Assembly (NCBI GenBank): GCA_024275635.1
Contig: JAJRYT010000005.1
Location: 1 to 38,180 of the forward strand
Source of the DNA: Chloroflexota bacterium
GTDB taxonomy: Bacteria; Chloroflexota; Anaerolineae; Promineifilales; Promineifilaceae
Length of the DNA stretch: 38,180 bases
Direction: 5' to 3'
In this document: piece by piece, positions 32,801 to 38,180 of the stretch
How positions within the stretch are numbered: the first letter of the stretch is position 1
Layout: the number at the start of each line of letters is the position of its first letter
Made by a program: the position numbers and the translations under genes
The notes under the pieces: model-generated
The model's input: the letters and a program-made list of their open reading frames with translations, nothing else
Told to the model about the DNA's origin: nothing
The model's database searches: none

Positions 32801-34272
32801 AGGGCGTCAAAGGTTTCATTATGTGAACGGTCGGGCGAAGCGTTGCGGGCTTCCACTGTCGCCAATTCCGGCGGATAAAAACGATTGTAGGCCACGTACA
32901 TCGCTTCCGGCCCGTAGCCAAACAAGGGACGTAGAAAGTTGAAATCGTCTTGTTCACCGTTGGGAAATTGCAGCGGTTCGTGAACGGCTATCAAATCTAG
33001 CGCCCCTTCCCAGATTAAAACACGCACTTTACCGGTGCTGCTTTCGGATTGAAGCAGGCGGCCCAAGCGGCCAATGGCCGGTAGTTTTTGCCAGGCGACC
33101 AGGGTATCGGTGACATTGCCGAGAACGGCCGTTTCCCCAAACTGCTCATCCAATTTATCGCCAAAGTTAAAGGCGGCCAACCACACGGCTACCGCAAAAG
33201 AGAGCAGCAGCCAGCTCAACCACAACCAGCGCCACCCCTGACGGGCAGCAATCATGATAAAGATAACGAGGATGACCAGACCAACGGCGGCGGCGAAGGC
33301 GGCAAATGAAGCGGCCGAGCCGGCCAGCGCCGTTAACCGCCCGCCGTCCGTCAGCGCATTAAATAACAACAAGAAAACGGCAAACAAAACGGCCGTTGCG
33401 CCCACTGATAATGCCAGCGCTTTGCCCGCTTCGGCCAGCCGGAACCGGCCCGTTTCCGCCGACGCATTGCGTAGGGAAACCAGGACAATCAAAATAAAAG
33501 CAAATAATCCCACAAACAGCCCTATCCAGGGACCGCGGCTTTGCGACCAATAAATGGCAATTAGTTGAATCGCAGCCGCAAAAATGTAAATGGAAGAGCG
33601 GATGACATCGGCAACGGCCAACTCTTCATCGCTCAAGATTTTGGTAAAAGCGTCGATGATGCGGGCCACGGTCAGGGGAACGGCCATGATGAGGTACGCA
33701 GCGACGAAAATAGCGTTGCCCATGTGCCCGGCCACACGCCGTACCACATCACCGCCCCAGGGTAGCGGATCTAAATCGAAATGTTGCAGCAGCGCGTAAA
33801 AGGAGATGGGGATACTGGTGATGATGACGGCCGTTACCACCCTTCCCACCTGCGCCCGCGTCCGCATCGTGGCAATCATCAACCCAAAAACAACGATGTA
33901 GGACAGCGTGGTATAGGTTCCCTGCAACCGTTGGTACGACCCGGCCCAGCTGATGCGCGGCGTGACGGAAAGCGCTGTCGAAATGAGATAGACAAGAACA
34001 AGCAAAGCCACAGGCAGCACAAATGGCTTGCGCCAGATAGAGTCTTCATCCTGCCAGCGCAGCCTTTTCCATCCCTGCCAGCCTTGCCGGTCAACAAATT
34101 TCACCAACCAGGCGGCCAGCATTAACACAGCCAGGGAACGGAGCAAAGTGAGCTTATCCGGTTCAAATACACGGTCTGAATGGATATTGAAAAATAGTGG
34201 GGTGGCGATAACGGCCGTTAACCACCCCGCCTCAATTAAACCATCACACCAACGAGAAAGCTTAGAATCCAT
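29812..34272 (-). CDS. O-antigen ligase-like membrane protein fused to TPR and cyclophilin domains
   Basis: The protein is 1486 residues. Roughly 1-1000 is polytopic with more than twenty hydrophobic segments and a Wzy/WaaL-like part, including [26 protein letters not shown] early and a large loop with [22 protein letters not shown] followed by [18 protein letters not shown], typical of O-antigen ligases. About 1010-1295 is a chain of TPR repeats ([22 protein letters not shown] and [24 protein letters not shown]). About 1310-1486 is a full cyclophilin domain with [17 protein letters not shown] and [12 protein letters not shown], keeping the active-site Trp. ATG 34272 (AGGA upstream) is preferred over a TTG two codons earlier. 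A polymerase or ligase carrying its own isomerase is unusual. Membrane and TPR assignments are firm; catalytic activity is inferred. Confidence 0.85.
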   Translation of the reverse strand: MDSKLSRWCDGLIEAGWLTAVIATPLFFNIHSDRVFEPDKLTLLRSLAVLMLAAWLVKFVDRQGWQGWKRLRWQDEDSIWRKPFVLPVALLVLVYLISTALSVTPRISWAGSYQRLQGTYTTLSYIVVFGLMIATMRTRAQVGRVVTAVIITSIPISFYALLQHFDLDPLPWGGDVVRRVAGHMGNAIFVAAYLIMAVPLTVARIIDAFTKILSDEELAVADVIRSSIYIFAAAIQLIAIYWSQSRGPWIGLFVGLFAFILIVLVSLRNASAETGRFRLAEAGKALALSVGATAVLFAVFLLLFNALTDGGRLTALAGSAASFAAFAAAVGLVILVIFIMIAARQGWRWLWLSWLLLSFAVAVWLAAFNFGDKLDEQFGETAVLGNVTDTLVAWQKLPAIGRLGRLLQSESSTGKVRVLIWEGALDLIAVHEPLQFPNGEQDDFNFLRPLFGYGPEAMYVAYNRFYPPELATVEARNASPDRSHNETFDALVITGGLGFLVWQALYLSVFTYGFSWLGVVRTRRDRNLLIAAWIAGALLVTLLITQTMGMPFLGVAIPFGSIIGLIVYLIYYALFAQSEDNKTADDPFHVDRLLMTALVAAVLAHYVEIHFGIAIAATRIHFFVYVALMFLVGYRMPQLRETAVSDPTPSRKRRRIRPAPDSPWAPVLLFALMMALTLGILGYEYMTYSLPPDKVVAAASDLPASEIFHQSLFINARKGFVDSPFIFLMMMLTWTLGVLVGVSEMMKSGELDFFTVSDRLAAGRKQTAVIILGVMALVSLALRFFPASAPPGATAALGRSLLFFWAGLTAWAAFRLQLNMPSSRLLAGSVAMAGLIFTLPILIAGGTLFGLGTAVLSLLLLNLLWDKSWSDALIPAAVMAFLSLAVGLFYTFIHASMLRASLLFQPTTPVDTIEQLRVLEANQSAGLLTVFYAFVILLLFSAAFALAGPSFRRVKTFGSSPAYISLVVLFALAFAVIGRTNMRIIQADIVYKRGKPFDDQATRSRDSETWKVATAIYEEALNLAPNEDFYDLFLGRAYLEQSTITTDPVEQTRLLNTAEKRLIRAQNINPLNTDHTANLARLNTRWRQLSASDTDKQARVEAAAAYYREALSLSPQNSVIRNEYARLSYDLMGDCDQAIALYDESVTIDPYYTVTYFARADVYVACAASAEEAVRLDYYDKAAASLKAGLARDEDNVRAWLQAAQIYQQLGRFDESLAAYEEARSRNGGEIASWNLDFLVANLHLQMGDEALALALAEQSLAAAPAEASGQIQQFINQLGGGETSSEPPPPAAELPGEIVELGEERPLAQLDPAARNNYYTAYPPTVIDIAKTYEAVIVTAKGEMRFRLFDDAAPLAVNNFVFLARQGFYDGTIFHRVLADFMAQGGDPTGSGAGGPGYQFADETNNGLRFDRRGLLAMANAGPATNGSQFFITFVETPWLDGNHTIFGEMVAGDDVLSSLTLRDPVAAAVAGDRIERIEIVEVDR

Positions 34273-34337
34273 AATCAAGTCCTAATTTATATTCGATTCA
34301 ACGAATGTTACCGCATGGGAAAAAGAGAAGCAAAAGT

Positions 34338-34366
34338 TGAAAGCCTTATCTAGTTAAGGTACACTA
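34338..34366 (+). promoter_or_regulatory. Probable promoter of the ABC importer operon
   Basis: TTGAAA (34338-34343) and TACACT (34361-34366) are 17 bases apart, about 50 bases before the substrate-binding-protein start. AAGGAGGAAAA is the ribosome site. No Fur-box-like palindrome was recognised. Confidence 0.5.
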
Positions 34367-34417
34367 CTTTCCCCTCATAATTACTGGCGAATATTTCTAA
34401 GATCATAAGGAGGAAAA

Positions 34418-35452
34418 ATGTCAAAGAAACGAGGCGTCTTATTAATCCTTTCCCTGCTTCTACTAGCTATATTGCTGGCAGCTTGCCAGGGAACCCAAGA
34501 AAGCACCGAATTAAATCTCTTATGTGTCCCCCAAGAAGAATGGTGCGAGGGTATGAAGCAAGAGTTTGAGTCTGAGTTTGGCATCACTGTAAACTTTGTG
34601 CGTATGTCCACCGGCGAGGCGCTGGCCCGCCTGGAAGCCGAACGGGATAATCCCCAGTTCGACATCATGTGGGGCGGTCCCATCGACACCTACATTTCTG
34701 GCGCGCAGCAAGGCCTATTCCAGCAATACGAATCGCCCAACGCCGACAAATTGCTCAACCAGGAGTTATACCGCGACCCGGATAACTATTGGACAGGTAT
34801 CTACGTCGGTTCGCTGGGATTCGCCACCAACACAGATTGGCTGGCCGCCCATCCCGACGTAGATGCGCCAACCTCCTGGGATGATCTGCTCAAACCAGAA
34901 TTCAAAGGGCAAGTCCTGGTCGCCCATCCCTCCACCTCCGGCACGTCCTACACCGCCATGTCCACCATCTTGCAAATCATGGGCGAAGAAAAAGGTTGGG
35001 ATTATTTGCAAAAATATGCCGGACAGATGTTGCAATTCACTAAGAGCGGTTCGGCGCCGGCTAAGTTCGTTGGCGCGGGCGAAGCGGCCGTTGGCATCGT
35101 CTTTTCCCACGACATCGTCAAACAAATCGAAGCGGGTCTGCCACTCAAATTAACCTTCCCCGAAGAAGGAACCGGCTACGAAATTGGTGGACAGGCCATC
35201 GTCACCGGGGCTAAAAACCTGGACGCGGCCCAAAAATGGTATGACTGGGCTTTAACCCCCGCTGCGCAAGCCCTGGGGCCAAAATATAAGGCTTACCAGG
35301 CTCCTACCGTCGGCGGCGTCGAGCTTTCCCATCCTGAACTGCTGGAAGTGAATCTCATCAATTACGACTTCCAGTGGGCCGGTGATAACAAAAAAGCTAA
35401 CGTGGATCGGTTCAGCAACGAAATCCAGGGAGCCGACGACCTGAAGCAGTAA
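34418..35452 (+). CDS. ABC transporter substrate-binding lipoprotein, Fe3+ (FbpA)-type
   Basis: The protein is 344 residues. A lipoprotein signal (hydrophobic stretch, then LLAACQG, lipobox Cys about residue 23) anchors it outside the membrane. The mature domain belongs to the type II periplasmic-binding fold of the FbpA/2-aminoethylphosphonate group: FEVSEFGITV-like start (QEFESEFGITVNFVRMSTGEAL), FDIMWGGPIDTYISG, TSWDDLLKPEFKGQVLVAHPSTSGT and GEAAVGIVFSHDIV. Fe3+ is the usual ligand, but putrescine, phosphonate or thiamine relatives exist. It leads an operon with a permease and a truncated ATPase gene. Two strong hairpins after its stop could favour its expression over the permease. Confidence 0.9.
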   Translation: MSKKRGVLLILSLLLLAILLAACQGTQESTELNLLCVPQEEWCEGMKQEFESEFGITVNFVRMSTGEALARLEAERDNPQFDIMWGGPIDTYISGAQQGLFQQYESPNADKLLNQELYRDPDNYWTGIYVGSLGFATNTDWLAAHPDVDAPTSWDDLLKPEFKGQVLVAHPSTSGTSYTAMSTILQIMGEEKGWDYLQKYAGQMLQFTKSGSAPAKFVGAGEAAVGIVFSHDIVKQIEAGLPLKLTFPEEGTGYEIGGQAIVTGAKNLDAAQKWYDWALTPAAQALGPKYKAYQAPTVGGVELSHPELLEVNLINYDFQWAGDNKKANVDRFSNEIQGADDLKQ

Positions 35453-35463
35453 TACAATCACAG

Positions 35464-35504
35464 TCGAAGATTACAAAAGTATTCAAGACTGTTGTAATCT
35501 TCGG
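35464..35504. repeat. Hairpin sharing the AGATTACAAAAGT arm of MITE copy B
   Basis: TCGAAGATTACAAAAGT (35464-35480) pairs with ACTGTTGTAATCTTCGG (35488-35504) with two mismatches around a 7-base loop. The core matches the inner arm of MITE copy B, but the GTATC termini are absent. It lies directly after the binding-protein stop. Confidence 0.65.
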
Positions 35505-35519
35505 CTATTGCTAACCCCA

Positions 35520-35550
35520 TTTTCCCGGAAACTGTCAGTTTCCGGGAAAA
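35520..35550. repeat. 14-bp perfect hairpin, TTCCCGGAAACT family
   Basis: TTTTCCCGGAAACT and AGTTTCCGGGAAAA form a perfect 14-bp stem with a 3-base loop, followed by TGTTTTAG, just before the permease ribosome site (AGAGGAAAAAGC). It is a near copy of the hairpin at 2401-2429. Confidence 0.75.
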
Positions 35551-35568
35551 TGTTTTAGAGGAAAAAGC

Positions 35569-37836
35569 ATGGCCGCAACTTCCGTTCAGGAATCCTCCTG
35601 GCGCAAGAATCTGGTGCGCCGCTACCGTGAATTTGCCCTCATCTCCCGCGACTCGGCATTGCTTATTGGCCTGTTGGTCGCGGGGATTTTTGTTATTCTC
35701 TTCGTTTTTGCCCCCATTGTGCGCGTTATTGGGCGGGGATTCGTAGACAGCGACGGCGCTTTTAGTATCGAGTATTTCGCCCGCTATGTTGATCCCTATT
35801 ACGCACCCGTTGCCTGGCGTACTTTTGGCAACACGCTGCGTTTGGGTTTCCTCAGCGCGACAGGGGGTACCATTCTGGGCTTCATTTTCGCCTACACGAT
35901 GGTGCGCTGCACCCCGCCGGGCAAACGATGGGTGCATATTCTGGCCCTGGTTCCCACCGTCTCGCCGCCGTTCGCTATTGCCATGTCTACTATTTTGTTG
36001 TTTGGACGCAACGGGCTGATTACGCGCCGCTTTTTAGGGATGGAATTCGCCCTGGGCAGCAATGATATTTACGGGTTGGACGGGCTGGTGTTTGTGCAGG
36101 TTCTAACCTTTTTCTCGGTGGCGTATCTCATCATTCGGGCCATGTTGGAACGGCTGGATCCGCACATGGAGGAGGCAGCGCACAGTTTGGGCGCGTCCAA
36201 GTTTTACATCTTCCGCACGGTGACACTGCCGCTGCTCATTCCCGGTCTGGCAGGCTCATTTTTGCTGCTGTTTGTGGAATCACTGGCCGATTTGGGTAAT
36301 CCGCTGCTGATTTCGGGGAATGTGGATGTGCTGGCGGCGAAGATTTTCCTGGCGGTGGCGGGCGAATTTGATTACCAAAAGGCTTCTACGCTGGCGCTGC
36401 TGCTGCTGCTGCCTACGCTGGTTGTTTTTATCTTACAGCGCTATTGGGTCAGCCGTCGCTCGTATATTTCGGTGACGGGCAAACCGGCCAGCGGCCATAT
36501 TATGGTGAAGGAGCCGATCACGCGCTGGACGTTTATCGCTGCCACTTATGCCACGTCAGCGTTGATTGTGGTGTTGTATGCGTCTATCATCGTCGGCTCA
36601 TTTAGCAAGGTGTGGGGGATTGATTTTACGCCGTCGTTGGACCATTGGAAGCTGATGCTGGGACGGGGTATTGAAGCGATTTTGGATACGACGTTCCTGA
36701 GTATTATGGCCACGCCGATTGCCGGGCTGCTGGGGATGGGGATCGCCTTCCTGGTGGTGCGCAAGACGTTTAGCGGCAAGGATGTGCTGGATTTTGGCTC
36801 GAATTTGGGCGCGGGGGTGCCGGGCACGATTTTGGGTATTGGGTTTATTTTATCGTTTGTGACGCCGCCCTGGATTTTGGTGGCGGGGTTGTATCTGCTG
36901 CTGGCTTTGTTTGTGGTGAGGACGTTGTTTGGCGACGGCCGTACCCAGCTCCTCATCCTCTTCATCGGCGCCACCATCGCCCTGGGACTGCGCCTGGGCC
37001 AAAACGCGCTGGGCGAAACCGGCCTCATGTACCTGCTCGGCGGTGTTTACCTGGCAATGGCGGCGTATTTCTTTCTAGCGCGGCGTGATACAAGTTCGGG
37101 CAAAATCCTGGCCGGATTAGGCAGCTATCTAATGATGGCCGACCTCATCCGCTACGTCGCCCAACCCATTAGCCGCCTGGCCTTGTCCATTGACAGTCCA
37201 TTTTGGGGCAACGCCACCCGGCAGTTCGCCGATTACATTCAGGTGTTTTTCCAGGTTCCCCAGCCTATTTTGATGATTGTGTATTTGTTTGCGGCCGTGA
37301 TCATCGTCGGCAAACTGGCAGGCCGAGACCGGCTGGTTTGGGCGACGCTGTTCCTGGGCGTGGGCGGGACGCTGGCCTTCATCGGCGAGCCGCTGGCGAT
37401 GATTGGCACGCCGTACATCATCATCGCTGCCTTTGCAGTGCGCAGTTTACCCGCCTCGGTGCGGGCGGGCGTGGCCGCGCTGCAGCAGATTGACCCAGCC
37501 ATCGAGGAAGCGTCCAACAGCCTGGGCGCCGACGCGCAGTACACCTTCCGCAAGGTGACGCTGCCGCTCATCACGCCCGCTTTGCTGGCCGGATTGATTT
37601 TCAGCTTTACGCGCCACATGACCAGCCTGTCGGCGATTATTTTCCTGGTCAGCCCACGTTGGCGCATTGTGACGGCCTCAATCTTGAGCGAGTGGGAACA
37701 AGGCGGCGTTAGTTTTGCCGCCGCCTACGCCACAGTCATTATTGTGCTAGTCTTGATTGCGATTGGGATTCTTTACGCGGTGACGCACTGGGTTTTGGGC
37801 GGTCGCGGCGATGTGGACTTATCTTTAGGAGCGTAG
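35569..37836 (+). CDS. ABC importer permease, FbpB-type, with an extra membrane insertion
   Basis: The protein is 755 residues, about 200 longer than normal FbpB. It has two permease (BPD_transp_1) halves. EAA loops are EEAAHSLGASKFYIFRTVTL near residue 203 and EEASNSLGADAQYTFRKVTL near residue 646. In the second half the usual VPGTILGIGFILSF segment (about 414-427) is separated from its normal follow-up (GTPYIIIAAFAVRSLP, about 612) by roughly 180 residues that contain about five additional hydrophobic segments. It moves substrate through the membrane with the lipoprotein at 34418 and an ATPase. The ATPase gene follows after one base but is cut short. Confidence 0.88.
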   Translation: MAATSVQESSWRKNLVRRYREFALISRDSALLIGLLVAGIFVILFVFAPIVRVIGRGFVDSDGAFSIEYFARYVDPYYAPVAWRTFGNTLRLGFLSATGGTILGFIFAYTMVRCTPPGKRWVHILALVPTVSPPFAIAMSTILLFGRNGLITRRFLGMEFALGSNDIYGLDGLVFVQVLTFFSVAYLIIRAMLERLDPHMEEAAHSLGASKFYIFRTVTLPLLIPGLAGSFLLLFVESLADLGNPLLISGNVDVLAAKIFLAVAGEFDYQKASTLALLLLLPTLVVFILQRYWVSRRSYISVTGKPASGHIMVKEPITRWTFIAATYATSALIVVLYASIIVGSFSKVWGIDFTPSLDHWKLMLGRGIEAILDTTFLSIMATPIAGLLGMGIAFLVVRKTFSGKDVLDFGSNLGAGVPGTILGIGFILSFVTPPWILVAGLYLLLALFVVRTLFGDGRTQLLILFIGATIALGLRLGQNALGETGLMYLLGGVYLAMAAYFFLARRDTSSGKILAGLGSYLMMADLIRYVAQPISRLALSIDSPFWGNATRQFADYIQVFFQVPQPILMIVYLFAAVIIVGKLAGRDRLVWATLFLGVGGTLAFIGEPLAMIGTPYIIIAAFAVRSLPASVRAGVAALQQIDPAIEEASNSLGADAQYTFRKVTLPLITPALLAGLIFSFTRHMTSLSAIIFLVSPRWRIVTASILSEWEQGGVSFAAAYATVIIVLVLIAIGILYAVTHWVLGGRGDVDLSLGA

Positions 37837-37837
37837 G

Positions 37838-37936
37838 ATGTATTTGGTTTTAGAAGATGTGTTTAAAGTGTTTACCGCTCGCGGCGGCGCGGGGGAGGTA
37901 ACGGCGCACGATATGTGCATAAAGAGTACGAATTAG
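37838..37936 (+). pseudogene. ABC importer ATP-binding gene, truncated after about 25 codons
   Basis: ATG 37838 follows the permease stop after one base, with GGAG and a second GTAGG upstream. The first residues (MYLVLEDVFKVFTARGGAGE, then VTAHD) are the standard start of a FbpC-type ATPase before the Walker A region. After about 37908 the sequence becomes AT-rich and unrelated, and a stop occurs at 37934. No Walker A, signature or Walker B motif is present. It is a gene broken by insertion, or an assembly junction. Confidence 0.8.
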
Positions 37937-38180
37937 CGCTCTTTTCGCATATTACGGTCAAGATAACACAACCAACAGACTGGCTTATGCCCCGCAGGGC
38001 TTGCAACGGAATCGGCCAACATATAGAATGTAGGCAACTACTCAGCTCGACTTTGTACAAAATTCGAAATCAGAAATATTTCCAGATAATTTTGTAACCA
38101 GAGTGAGAATCTGATTTTAGTCAATGCAACTTTACTCGAGTACGAATATTTGAACATCGCATAAAAAGAGTGACATGCAA
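37912..38180. other. AT-rich sequence of foreign character at the window end
   Basis: About 270 bases are clearly lower in GC than the rest, contain no supported gene and no ACGGCCGT octamer. At the junction an imperfect palindrome TGCATAAAGAG...CTCTTTTCGCA is seen, and GCATAAAAAGAGTGACATGC near the end resembles it. It may be the end of an insertion sequence whose body continues past the window, but no family could be assigned. Confidence 0.5.

Noticed and set aside
1..38180. tRNA or rRNA genes
   Set aside because: No cloverleaf with T-loop GTTCGAxTC and no rRNA stretch was found by reading both strands.

Overview
The window reads as a chromosomal piece of a roughly 55% GC bacterium. Gene content, domain styles and the abundance of short intergenic repeats suggest a Chloroflexota (Anaerolineae/Ardenticatenia-like) member. 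That placement is an inference from protein style; no rRNA or tRNA is present to test it.

Layout. 1-3.4 kb: corrinoid-dependent one-carbon metabolism (the end of a corrinoid protein, a RACo-type corrinoid activator and an MtrH/MtgA-type methyltetrahydrofolate methyltransferase). 3.5-6.8 kb: a DinJ/YafQ-type toxin-antitoxin pair, a glyoxalase-II-like hydrolase, a four-helix-bundle (23S IVS-type) gene enclosed by heptamer tracts, and a MATE/ANK-like membrane protein. 7.1-12.7 kb, plus strand: a threonine-dehydrogenase-like SDR, a CDF cation exporter, HMG-CoA lyase, Aat, PRPP synthetase and an alpha/beta hydrolase. 12.8-15 kb, minus strand: a HEPN/MNT toxin-antitoxin pair, an ECF sigma factor overlapping a small zinc-finger anti-sigma, and OsmC. 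15.4-17.7 kb: the ergothioneine genes egtD-egtB. 17.8-26.8 kb, minus strand: LysM-M23 endopeptidase, a haem-copper-oxidase-I/NnrS-like membrane protein, DinB, an AI-2E exporter, a methyltransferase-GT39 fusion and a GT4 glycosyltransferase. 26.9-27.8 kb: a relic of an ISKra4-type transposase and a degenerate receiver protein. 28-34.3 kb, minus strand: a cell-surface glycan operon with an O-antigen-ligase-like/TPR/cyclophilin fusion, a WecA/TagO-like transferase and a stand-alone cyclophilin. 34.4-37.9 kb: an iron-type ABC importer (binding lipoprotein, unusually long permease, and an ATPase gene cut off after about 25 codons by AT-rich foreign sequence running to the window end).

The most unusual material is in the DNA itself. 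(1) The octamer ACGGCCGT occurs about forty times, inside genes and between them, in the manner of cyanobacterial HIP1. (2) Tracts of exact 7-bp period, each locus with its own heptamer, lie between genes, at gene starts and stops, and inside reading frames. (3) Two ~110-bp MITE-like elements share termini (GTATCTTCTCAA), carry 8-bp target duplications and have fully paired but different inner arms; one has replaced the natural stop codon of a DinB gene. (4) Several other hairpin families recur. At protein level the main novelties are the 1486-residue O-antigen-ligase/TPR/cyclophilin fusion with a cyclophilin paralogue in the same operon, and a large membrane insertion inside the second half of the ABC permease.
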